Positions 1-16,346 of a stretch of DNA of 64,000 nt are shown one piece after another. Source of the DNA: Entophlyctis helioformis (taxonomy: Eukaryota; Chytridiomycota; Chytridiomycetes; Chytridiales; Chytriomycetaceae). Position 1 is the first letter of the stretch, and every line of letters starts with the position of its first letter. Location: positions 109,917 through 173,916 of the forward strand of contig JAHLKH010000038.1 in NCBI GenBank assembly GCA_025526915.1. Direction: 5' to 3'. Position numbers and translations under genes: made by a program. A model generated the notes under the pieces. The model searched no databases, was not told the DNA's origin, and worked only from the letters and a program-made list of their open reading frames with translations.

Positions 1-3000
1 GTCCACAAGCACTGGTGCAGCATATGGCAGCATATGCAGCAGACACTGCGCCAATGAGTCACTAACGTCGGCACATGCGGGTGCATCTCGTAGTAGATCT
101 GGTGGAGCCACAGGATGATTTCGGGCAGGTAGATGTTTCCGATAATGTCCAGCTCGAGGCCGCGTTGGTAGGCAATGTGTGTCTCGTGCACAAGCCCGCC
201 GTCGGGCACATGGCTGAATCCGTTTCCTTCGAGGAGTTTGGACAGGTTGTCAATGGCGCGATCTGCGTAGCTCTGCATACCATGTGCGGCAAGACGCGTG
301 GCGTGAGACATGCTGTCAAGTGTTGAGTGGCTGGCACGCTGCGTATCTTACCTTGGCTTTGATCAGCCAGTTCTGCACCTCGTGCGGCTTCTCACTGCCC
401 ACGTGCGTCAAGACGGTCAGTCCCAGCACGCCTCCGCCAGCAAAGCCAAGCAAACACACTCGACGCGACTCACGATGCTGGTCTGCCCATGAAAAACACC
501 TTGGTCCACTCGGTGTAGTTCACAAACGCCTCGATAAACCCGCGGTCGGCGCTAAACTCTTGCGCAAGCGACTTGCCGCGCAGATCGGAGCAGCTCACCA
601 CGTAGTCCATGATCCGCTTGTCAGCAAACACGCCCTGGTACTCTTCAATGACTCGTGTGGCCGAGTTCAAGTGGCCCAGGACTGCACCACACGGCCAGAA
701 TGCCGTGCAAGGCCGTCAGTCCGGTTTGGCGACATGAGCAAGAAGTGGGACAGGTGAACAAGACGTACTGAGAAAGTGGCGCAAGAGAAGGTTGACGTGC
801 TCAAAGAGATCAAACGCCTGGCTCTCGTCGACAGCCAGCCAGCCCAGAGCATGAATCTGCACCTCGTCGGCCATGGGCACAGGGTCGCGCGCACCCGACA
901 GCGTCACGGCAGGAACCTCGTCAAACCGCGCGTCCTAGGGTCGTGTCATGTGGGCCACAGTCAGTGCATCTCGCGCCACCAAGCGACCAAGGACGCGCAC
1001 AACAAGACCACTGCAAGGACGGCAAACTCACAAGGAGACCGCCGGCGCTGAACAGTCTGTGGACCGTCGCAAGACAGATGCCCGGCATGTCCAGAGAATA
1101 GTCACGGCCCGTGCCCACATACTCTGCCATTCGCGCCTGATCGACACCATCCAGCCCTGTTGCGAAGCAGGCATCAGTCCCATGCGGCCGGCTACCTCCG
1201 CGACCGCCAGCCCCCTCCCCTCTGTGATCGCACAGTCAACTTACTGGCAAGCACGTCAGAGTACGACTCGACCTGCTGGTCGGCCGGAAGGTACTGCACG
1301 TACATGGGCACCAGGTCATACTACCACGCCCGCACAACAGACCAGTGTTAGCATCTACCGCCCATGCACACCACGCGCGCCGCCAGAGGAAGGGGACCAA
1401 GGGCACGGCAGCTCACCTTGCCAGCCAGCGCCAAGAGGTCAATGTACTCGCACAGAATCTGGTTCGCGCTCTCCGAGGCAGCCGGCTCCTCCACCAACCG
1501 GAGAAACAGGATCAGATGCGTCACAAAGCGGAGCACCTGCGGCAGTCCCGGGATATCCGGCGCGTTCGCATTGGTGCGGATGGCCGTCAGGTGCGACGCC
1601 AGGTTGTCGAACATGACTTGGAACATGTTGACGATCGTGTGTGCCTGGATGATATGGAACGGCTCGGCTGCCTCGGCTCTGGATGGGCCCGTTGTACCGT
1701 CACACGTGAGTGGACATGGAAGCGGACGTCGGCATATACGTGGACATGGCGGGAAAGTCAAGAGGCACTCACTTGATCTTGGGGTCCTCGCTCTGGATGA
1801 GCAGGTCAAAGATGCCAGACGCCTCGAGATCAAAGTGCGGCAGCGGGAGACTCAGCTCCTGCAGCGCAGGGAACGTCTGGCTGTGCTTGCCCAGCGCCTT
1901 GCGCACGAGCGAGTCCTCGAGTGCATTGTACCGCAGCCAGACATGGTCCTCCCACGTCTGGCACGCCGGAAGCGCCTGTCCAACCAAAGAGCAGGACACA
2001 TGGATGCATTAGTGACCAGCCGCCCCAGACAACGCACACGACATGCCACGACACGCCACGCCACGCCACGCATAAACTTGCATTCTTGACATCGCCGGCA
2101 AGCACAGCATAGAGAGCGCGCTCATACGGATCCGCCCGCTCGTCCATGGCAATCTGGTAGCAGGTCGCCTTCCACAGCATCACGTTCTCGTTGCCCGTGA
2201 TAAGCTCATTGTCCTCGTTGACCACGCCGTCGACAAACTTGTCTTCGCGCGTGATGCCGCCGAGCAGCGTTGCAGCGCGCCATGGCTGATCGCAGTCCTG
2301 GCACAGTGCGACAGCATCCAGCAGACGGCCACGTCGCACGTCTTCGTACATGGTGCGGAACATTTGCGCCTCGTAATTCTGCGCCACATGGACAGTTGCA
2401 ACAGGTGAGCACAATGCCAGGGACTGCCTTGGCATCAAGCATGCCGGCGGGTACCTGATCGTGTGGGGCAAGCTGGCGGTTCTGGCGAGTCGGCGCATCG
2501 GGATCCAGCTCAGTCACAATCTGGTCGTTGGACACAGACCCCATGTTGGTCCCTTCCAGCCGCTTCTTGTTGCGGATCTGTGCAAGCGTGTCGTGGTAGT
2601 ATCCCTTGTGGACCTGGACACGGTTAAAGTCTGGCGCGGTGCGTTCAAGCCACTGCTTGACAACCTGCGCACATGCTCATGGCATGTCAGTACCCTGCCA
2701 ATGGATGCCGATTCAGCCGTGACTGCCAACACCCTACCGAATGCTCCTGCGCGTCCTTGCCGTTCAGGACCTTGTTGGCAATGTATCTGTCGCTCTGGAA
2801 AATGTTCCTGTTTGGGCGGGACCCAACCGGCACTTCAACGTCGTCTTCGTCGGCTCCCACCATCTGGTCCTGCGCAGACTGCCGTGCACTGGCGATTGGC
2901 TTGCGTTAGCGGCTGCCGGGCTATCAGGCTGCCATGCTGTCGGGCCGGCGTGCCACTCACATGAGCAGCTCAAGAACAAGACTCCATGTGTTGGCTTCCT

Positions 3001-4889
3001 GGATCCAGTAGCGATCGTTGCCGTCGTTCTTGTCGGCCCTGCACATGCCAGTCAGCCCCAGCGTGCGTACAAGCATGCATGCATCGTCGCGTCCAGACAC
3101 TTGCATCGTCAGACAGTACTCCTGGCACTTGACAAGCACGCTCGACTCGTGGTCGAGGAGCGACTCGGGATCCGCTTCGCCAAACAGCTGGGCAAACGTC
3201 TCAAAGTCGTGGCCAGAGAGCGCATGCAGCCTGTCTGTGGACGCACACATCGGCACCGTCAGCACGCCGGTCCAGCCAGCCAGTCAGCCAGCCAGCCGGT
3301 CAGCCAGACAGCCCGCTCACCTCCCGCATCCTCAATGTAGGTGTTCTGGATGTGCTGGATGTGCTGGGGACGAGCCGCCATGCGAGCGTCGATGGATGGC
3401 AGATGGTCGGCTGCGGGTCAGCGAGCGAGTGTCGGCATGCGGGCAGAGCAACACACACACACTCGCACACACGCACCTCGGCAGCCTGGGGCTCTTCGGC
3501 GAGGTACCGAGTGCGACGTTTGCTGGGGCTGCCTGCCGCGCTGGTGCCTGTGCCGGTGCCGGTGCCTGCTCTGCCGGGTGTTCGGTACTGCGGCAAGGCG
3601 TCAGTCGGGTGTCTATCTGCGTGTCTGTCTGCGAGGCGCCTGCACCGGCCGTGTAACATGCCAGCCGGTCGGCCAGCCAGCCAGCCAGCCAGCAGCAGCA
3701 GGCACCTCGCTCGTCTGGCGATCTTCGCGGCTGCACGCTCACCATGCCGCAATTGCCGTTACGCGACGAACGGGCAAGCCAGACGCAGCGTGCACACTTG
3801 CAGATCTCTCTTCAATCAGTCAAAGTCCAGATCAAGCAGCGACTCGGCGGTCAGGGCCGCTCCAGGTGCACCACCAGCTTCTGCACCCAGCCCGCCACCC
3901 GGTGCCGCGCCGCCGCCCACGAGGAGATCCAGCTCCATCGCACTCGCCAGATCCGTCTCGGCCCCCGCGAGCCCGCCAAGCAGATCGCCGCCGGCTCCCA
4001 CTCCCACTCCCGGCACACCGCTGCCGCCGAGGCCGTCTGCAGCACCAGGCGCGCGTTGCAGACCACCGGCCGCAGTAGCGAGCACCGTGCCCTGTCTGAA
4101 CAGCAGCGACATGCGCATGTGGTTGTCTTGCGGGATCGGCGGCTCGACCACCCACGTGTTGGCATTCACGGGCGACATGGTGTGTTTGGACACGCGTTGT
4201 GCGTACGACAGCAGCTCCTTGTACTCGATCGATCCTGATGGCCGAGTCAGTCAGTCATCCAGCCAGTCGGCCAGCCAGCCAGTCAGTTGGCCAGTTCCAT
4301 TCTTGCATCTGCAACAAGATGCACCTTGGTTGGCCTGGCGCATGGTGCGCAGGCGATCGTGTGCGTCCGACAGCACCGACTCGAGCGAGTCCTGCGCACG
4401 GTAGAGTGCCTTGACGTGCGAGAGCAGGCTGCGGTTCTGGTGGTTGAGTTGGTCGCGCACTTGCTGGACTTGCTGCACGAGGCTCTGGTGGGATCGCACT
4501 GCTTGAACGCGCCGTTTGGGTCAGCGTGTGTGCATGCTACGGCTGGCAGACTGGTAGACCGGCAGACCAGCAGACAGAAAGACAGACAGACCTCTGCCCT
4601 CTAGTGCCTGCAGCTGTGTATCGACGGCCATGAGACGCTGCAGAGTAAGCACCGGCTCGTGCTGCAAGTGCTCCTGCTGCGGCTGTTGGTCCTGCCGTTG
4701 GTCGACATCCTGCTGTTGCTGTGTGGATGGCTGTTGCGGTGCAGAAGACCCAGACACAGGCGCAGACGCACGGCCGTCCTCGTCTCGCGGCACCAGCGCC
4801 TCGAGCGACTCGAGCAGCGACGTCAGCAGCGACAGATACGCCGGATACAGCTCGCGGGCCGTCTGCGCCGGAGAGGACTCGCCGGCCAT
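1..4889 (-). CDS. NUP84: Nup84/Nup107-family scaffold nucleoporin (3' end missing)
   Basis: Structural nucleoporin of the Y-shaped complex of the nuclear pore; the C-terminus runs off the left edge. The chosen ATG is at 4887-4889. The first exon (to about 4600) is Gln-rich, the next (about 4495-4330) is strongly helical, and a Gly/Ala-rich low-complexity exon lies at about 3830-4190. The identifying block is near 2340-2260, LLDAVALCQDCDQPWRAAT, matching the Nup107 pattern of a Cys followed by QPWRAA(S/T)L. Further helical exons continue leftward (about 1900-1400, 670-480, 300-70), ending in a family-like stretch containing HETHIAYQRGLELDIIG. Many short GT-AG introns separate the exons, so exact joins are approximate. 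The start codon lies 30 bp from the divergent SUB1 start, so the two probably share a promoter. Family assignment is firm; the N-terminal exon set is less sure. Confidence 0.85.
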
Positions 4890-4919
4890 CAAGGCACTTG
4901 TCCAACAAATCGCAAACGC
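4890..4919. promoter_or_regulatory. Very short bidirectional promoter/5' region between NUP84 and SUB1
   Basis: Only 30 bases separate the two divergent start codons (CAT ending at 4889, ATG beginning at 4920). No TATA-like box is visible. Core promoter elements for each gene must overlap the other gene's 5' UTR or coding sequence, unless one of the true starts lies further inside. Confidence 0.5.
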
Positions 4920-5485
4920 ATGACCAAGCGCACCAAGGCAGAGCCTGTCGACGACATCGAGAGCCAGCAGGCGCAGGACCAGGAGGCCGACGATGCCGAC
5001 ATTGAGAACGGCGATCAGGGCACCGATGCGGCTGCTACTTCTGCGGGGCATGCGGCCAAGAAGCCCAAGACGGCTGCGTCAGCAAGCAAGGGTCCAGCGA
5101 ACGCAGCGTCTGGAGCGCCTGGATCGAGCGCAACCGAAGCCGATGGCTCGTTCACGCTGCATGTTGCGCCAATGAAGCGGCTGTCCGTGTCGACGTTCAA
5201 GGGCAAGAAGCTCATCCACATCCGCGAGTGTGCGTGCCTGCGTGCCCGTCTGCCTTGCTCTGTCTGTCTGTCTGCCTGCCACTCGTCCGAAGCTTTCTGT
5301 CCGGACGAGCCGTGCACGGCCACACATCCAACACTGATCTGACACGGCGTCACACAGACTACAAGGACAAGAGCGACGGCATCGAGAAGCCTGGCAAGAA
5401 GGGCATCACGCTCTCGCCCGAGGCCTGGAAGATCATTGTCGACAACAAGGCCGCCATCGATGCCGCCATTGCCAAGATCAAGTAG
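4920..5485 (+). CDS. SUB1: Transcriptional coactivator PC4/Sub1
   Basis: Single-stranded-DNA-binding coactivator acting with RNA polymerase II in the nucleus. Two exons, 4920-5229 and 5358-5485, with a 128-nt GT-AG intron (donor GTGCGTG, acceptor CACACAG) give 145 residues. The first 75 or so residues are acidic and Ala/Ser-rich with a basic AAKKPK nuclear-localisation-like patch. The PC4 domain fills the C-terminal half and spans the splice junction: KRLSVSTFKGKKLIHIREYY, then PGKKGITLSPEAWK. The IRE-YY join across the intron reproduces the conserved family sequence and fixes the splice sites. The start was chosen because it gives the usual acidic N-terminus and no earlier in-frame ATG is needed. 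Convergent with the downstream kinase gene. Confidence 0.95.
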
Positions 5486-5612
5486 CCCGCTGGCCGCACC
5501 ACTGTCATCGTCTGTCACCGTCTGTTGCAGCATGTTGCACCCAATGAACCAGTTTAATGCGATGCCAGACACCGGCCACCGGCCACACATGTCGCCCACT
5601 CATGGCAGAGAT

Positions 5613-5666
5613 GGAGAGAGAGAGAGAGAGAGCGAGTGGTGTGTGTGTGTGTGTGTGTGTGTGAGA
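5613..5666. repeat. (GA)n/(GT)n microsatellite between convergent genes
   Basis: A run of GA dinucleotides (about 5613-5632) passes into about twelve GT dinucleotides (5640-5663). It lies in the 279-bp gap between the stop codons of SUB1 and the kinase gene and has no coding potential. Confidence 0.9.
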
Positions 5667-5764
5667 GGGAGTGAGAGAGCGAGATACGATACACGGATCC
5701 ACACACAGATCGACAAAGAGTCTAGAGAGTCCCAGACACACAGCCATGACCACGACGACCAGCA

Positions 5765-9739
<3,975 letters not shown>

Positions 9740-10306
9740 GGCTGCCGGGATATGCCTGCGTGCCAATGTGCGTGCGGGGTGTGCGGGGTGTGCGGGTGTG
9801 GGCGGCGGCCGTGGGTCCTGGTGAAATGCCCGCCGATGCCCTTGTCGAATGGCTGGCAAGATGAGTGCGCCGTGTCGGAGAAGCAGCCGTGAATGGGCAA
9901 ACCTCCGCTCCGGCGTGCCAGGCGGATCGTGCCTCTTCTGACTCGCTCCGCTCCGCTCCTCAACGACAACGACAACGACCACCACCGCAACCACAACCCC
10001 AGCCACGGTCGCTCTCTCATTCTCGATCGCTCCCGGTCCGCAGTCTCCGCCCACATCTCGCACATCACATCCCGTCCCGTCCCATCCCAGCAGAGCCAAG
10101 GAAGACGCAGAGTGCAACGCGCATTCAGAATTCACATGCACGCACGCATCTTCCAGCCATGGCACATCTGCACCGCTCTGTGCAACATCTGACCAGCAAG
10201 CTAGCTTGACGAGACTCTTCATTGCGAGATTGAACAAGAGCCCATATGGCTGGCAGACACTGTAAAAGAAGGAACAGAGAGATCGAGGCGGGGCAAGGAT
10301 CCATGA
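9740..10306. other. Intergenic region upstream of the kinase, downstream of beta-tubulin
   Basis: No gene recognised. It holds the kinase promoter and 5' UTR (minus strand) and the beta-tubulin 3' end. A short GAC-rich tract lies at about 9961-9990. The minus-strand frame stays open upstream of the kinase ATG, but its composition is not protein-like. Confidence 0.5.
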
Positions 10307-12728
<2,422 letters not shown>

Positions 12729-12920
12729 GTTGTCTGGGGGTGGTGGGCGGGTGTGCGGGTGTGGACGCGAGCAAGATTCTGGGGCAAGATCGTCGCGCGT
12801 TTGTTTGTCTCTTGGCTGGCGTGCGTGCGGGCTGTCCTTGGCGGGCTCTCAAACGAGACACACGACAATCAGAGAGGCAGGCGGACAGAGAGATCTCCAC
12901 ACACACATATACAAGTGACA

Positions 12921-14744
12921 TCACCCTCCCATTGTCCTGCCAGGCAGCGAGTCTGTAAAAAGCTTCATTCGCGTCGTGACGCATACAGCGCATCGACCAG
13001 CGCGTCCCTGAGCTGCCCGTGCTCGTCCGTCCCAGACACCGCGGGCCGCTCTTGGCTGCCGCAGACAGCGGCTGGCCTCGCTCAGCACATCCTCGACAAA
13101 GGCGTCGGGATCGCTGGCAGACGACGCTGGCAGCGCCTCGATCTGCGCTGGCCGGAACACTCGGGTGCGTCCCGTCTCGAGTTGCGCCACATGGAACGCA
13201 CGCAGCGATCCCGTCGTTGCTGCGAACCCTGCCACATACGTGCGGCGCCTGCACGCAATAGACGGTGAGCCGGCTGATTTGATGGCGGGCGGGAGGCGGG
13301 CGGGCGGGGCTGGCGAGCCTGCTTACCCTGAACAGATGGCTTCAGACGTCATGGTCGTCGAGTCTGCGAGCACAACAATGTCACTCGCGTACGCGAGCAT
13401 GGCGTCGTAGGGGTTCGGCTGCCGCTCGTCCCAGATGTATACGCGTTCCTTGAGCGTCAGTCTGGCGTGCCATGCCGCAAACTTGGCCTTGACCTGTTTG
13501 TTGGTCCGCCAAGGGTCAGCATGCCGCCAACATGCCAGCAGATCAGCAGGATCGAGCTCCAACAGGGCACGCACCGCAGCAGGAGTGCGGTCGGTAAATG
13601 TCAAGAGAACCTTGACTGGATGCACAACAATCATGCGGCTCAGTTGCCGGATAAACCGGTCGCAGTGCTCGCCGTACCACGCAAACTCTCTACCGTCCAT
13701 GTCTGTCAGTTCATCCACCCATGGCCAGCACACGCTCTTTCCACATGCACCAAGACCCACGCTGAAGGCTCGCCAGATACGAGCACCGTCACGACCCGAT
13801 CAGCCGGCAGGTCGCGAAAGGACTGCGGAATGCATTCAAGCGACGTGCTGCCCAGTCGCGCCGGCGTCACTGAATTGAGCGTCAGATCCGTGCGCACAAC
13901 GCGGCCACTCGGCGCGCCTTTCCCTGAATCTGCCATGCCATGCCATGCCGTGCTAAGTCGTTAGCGGTCCACCATCTTCACCCGTGGCTGCGAGTCTCGC
14001 AACAAAGGGCAGCGCGACTCACCGCGAGCGTCGGCCACAGATACCGTGGCAGCACACACACGTCAAAGTTCTGCACGTCCACGAGAGGTTGCAGGAGGTG
14101 CACGGCTTTTGTGGACGATGGAAACATGCGCTTGACGGTGAGCGCGGGCAGCGTGGTGTCGGCACATGAGCTGATGACAACGGCCGGTGGCTGGTCGGCC
14201 GTCAGCCGATCGCCGCTGGGCGATGTAAGAAACCATGGCAGTGCCTGTGCATCTTGTTGTTGTTGCTTGCTGTCTGTGGAGGGCCTTGCAGACGCTGCTT
14301 GCTGTGTGGAGGATGAGTCGCTGGCAACGACCTGGTCGAGGAACTTGAGCTGGAAGACGGGGTACATCCACTTGATGGCTGCAGGCAGGCAGGCAGGCAG
14401 GATGGGCGGAGGCATCAGTGGCCTGTCGGTGCTTGGGCAGGCAGCCAGCCAGGCAGGCAGACGGCGCTGAGCTACACTGGGCCAGCGGGAGAGCGCACGG
14501 CCAGCGGCTTACCGGGCGACGGCACGACATGCCTGATCTTTGGCGTCAGGCCGAGCACGGCGGCGAGTGCAACGGCCTGCTTGTCGCGGCCGACGTTGCC
14601 GGCAGACATGATCCAAGCCTCGCTACTCCCAGTGCCATTACTACTGTTACTGCTGCTGCTGTTCCTACTCCAACTGCGGCTATCCAGCGCCAGTCGCCGC
14701 CCTGCAGCCAAGCGCAAATGTCTCGCACGAGCCAAGTGAAGCAT
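12921..14744 (-). CDS. ELM1-type mitochondrial fission protein (Mito_fiss_Elm1 family)
   Basis: Related to the plant ELM1/bacterial family with a glycosyltransferase-B-like fold; in plants ELM1 recruits the dynamin DRP3 to mitochondria. Minus strand, several exons. The N-terminus MLHLARARHLRLAAGRR is Arg-rich, amphipathic and free of acids, like a mitochondrial presequence, which is why the ATG at 14744 is preferred over one at 14609 that would lose a conserved Trp (AWIMSAGNVGRDKQ). Family blocks: the GRDKQ-type N-terminal motif, a central segment with VVISSCADTTLPAL (about 14190), LLTFTDRTP (about 13600), and ERQPNPYDAMLAYASDIVVL followed by ADSTTMTSEA (about 13420-13340). The last exon ends at 12921 with a basic, low-complexity tail. 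Intron joins in the C-terminal third are approximate. Confidence 0.8.
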
Positions 14745-14822
14745 GATGCGAGCAGGGCAAAGTACAGGCTGTATTGTGCATGTCAAAACCGGGGGCGAAA
14801 GTACGGCCGCATGACATGATCG

Positions 14823-15002
14823 GGCGGTGCCTGCTGCTGTGCCTGCTGTATCTGCTGTGCCTGCTGCTGTGCTTGCTGTGCCTGCTGTATCTGCTGTGCT
14901 GGTCTGCGAGAGGTGCCTGTGGCCAAGTAGGGCCGGGTGCACACACGCTGCTTGCTGCAACGGATGCTGCTGCAACGGATGCTGCTGCTGCGCCGGTGGC
15001 AC
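14823..15002. repeat. Imperfect CTG-rich tandem repeats between ELM1 and gankyrin
   Basis: Repeated units of the form TGCTGTATCTGCTGTGCC and GCAACGGATGCTGCT within the 456-bp divergent promoter region (14745-15200). No coding feature supported. Confidence 0.7.
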
Positions 15003-15200
15003 GGTGGGCTGCACCGTCACCAGCGTGTAAAAGGCCGGATGCATGCGTGCGCTGTCAAAGGCCGCTCCTGCTGCTGTTGTTGTGGGCATCTGTGCGATCT
15101 GCCGCTTGCCTGCCTGGTGTCTGTCTGCCTGGCTGTCTGTCCGTGTGATGGCAACTTCTGTATGCAGACTCTCGCAGCAAACAAGCTTTGGTTGCCGTCG

Positions 15201-16196
15201 ATGATCTCCAACTCGAGCGCCAAGCCGTCCACGTCGACCGTCTTCACGGCGGCCTTTGAGGGTGCGCTTGAGACCGTGCGCACGCTCGTGGACAACTCGG
15301 CGTCGCTGGTGGCTGCTGTCGACGAGGACGGCCGCAGTAAGCCTGCGCTCTTGCTTGGCTGGCTCTGGCTGGCTTTGTGACTGACTGGCTGGTGTCCGAC
15401 AGCCGCGCTGCACTGGGCCGTCAGTGGCAAGCACATGCCCATCGTCGAGTACCTCTTGGACGTACGTCGCCATGCATGGCAGCCACGGCATGCACGCTTG
15501 CACACACGCCCACTCACAGCAGACGCATGCATCCATGTGTGCACAGAAGGGCAGCAAGGTCGACGTCGAAGACGAGGCGGGATGGACGCCGCTGACCATT
15601 GCCGTCAACGTGGACCAGGAGGCCATGGTCCGTCGGCTCATTGCGTGCGGCGCCAACATCAACGCTGCAACGTCTACAAAGGTCACGCCGCTGCACTATG
15701 CCGCGTCTCGCAACCGCTACGAGGTATGCACGCATCCTCTCTCTCATACTCGCATGCGTATATGTATGGCTGACAAGAGTGTGCTGGCTGCGACACTGCA
15801 GATCGGCCAAGTGCTGATTGGCATGGGTGCGGACGTCTCGGCCATCGACAAGCTGGGGCAGACACCCATGCACCGTGCCGCATCGGTCGGCAACGTGCGG
15901 TTTGCAAAGATGCTGCTGGAGGCAGGTGCCAAGGTCAATGTGCGCGACGTGGCACGCGACACGCCGCTCCATCTTGCAGCCGAGCATGGCCATGTAAGGA
16001 CTGCCTGCGTATTGTGCGGATGGACGAGTGGATGCAACTGACACGCAGCGACGGGCAGGGCGATATGGCCGTGTTCCTGATCGAGAACAAGGCGGACGTG
16101 GATGCACCGAACCGCGACAACAAGACGCCGTTACAGGTGACGACGGATCTGCAAGTCAAGGCATTCATCCAGCGTGCGCTGGACGAACACGCATGA
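15201..16196 (+). CDS. NAS6: Gankyrin/Nas6 (PSMD10), 26S proteasome assembly chaperone
   Basis: Ankyrin-repeat chaperone that binds the Rpt3 ATPase during assembly of the 19S regulatory particle. Five exons: 15201-15336, 15403-15461, 15547-15723, 15802-15993 and 16059-16196, giving 233 residues (human gankyrin 226, yeast Nas6 228). All joins use GT-AG and keep frame. It is ankyrin repeats throughout: RTALHWAVSGKH, AGWTPLTIAV, TPLHYAASRNRYE, TPMHRAASVGN, TPLHLAAEHGH and NKTPLQV. The TPLHYAASRNR, MHRAA and final KTPLQV blocks align with gankyrin rather than generic ankyrin proteins. An in-frame ATG at 15162 would add 13 residues; 15201 gives an N-terminus of more normal length. Short introns of 65-85 nt. 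Confidence 0.93.
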
Positions 16197-16346
16197 GCAG
16201 GCGTCTGCTGATGTGCCGTGATGTGCTGTTTTAAACAATCAATCCGTTGTTCAATCGAATAGTCCACACTCCCTGTCATCAGTCGTCTCTATCTGTCATC
16301 TGCGTCCCCTGCCCTCCCCGCCACGACCCCGCCAAAAAACATCCTT

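Noticed and set aside
9740..10237. Upstream extension of the kinase frame
   Set aside because: Low-complexity valine run and no conserved sequence; the ATG at 9739 begins plausible sequence.
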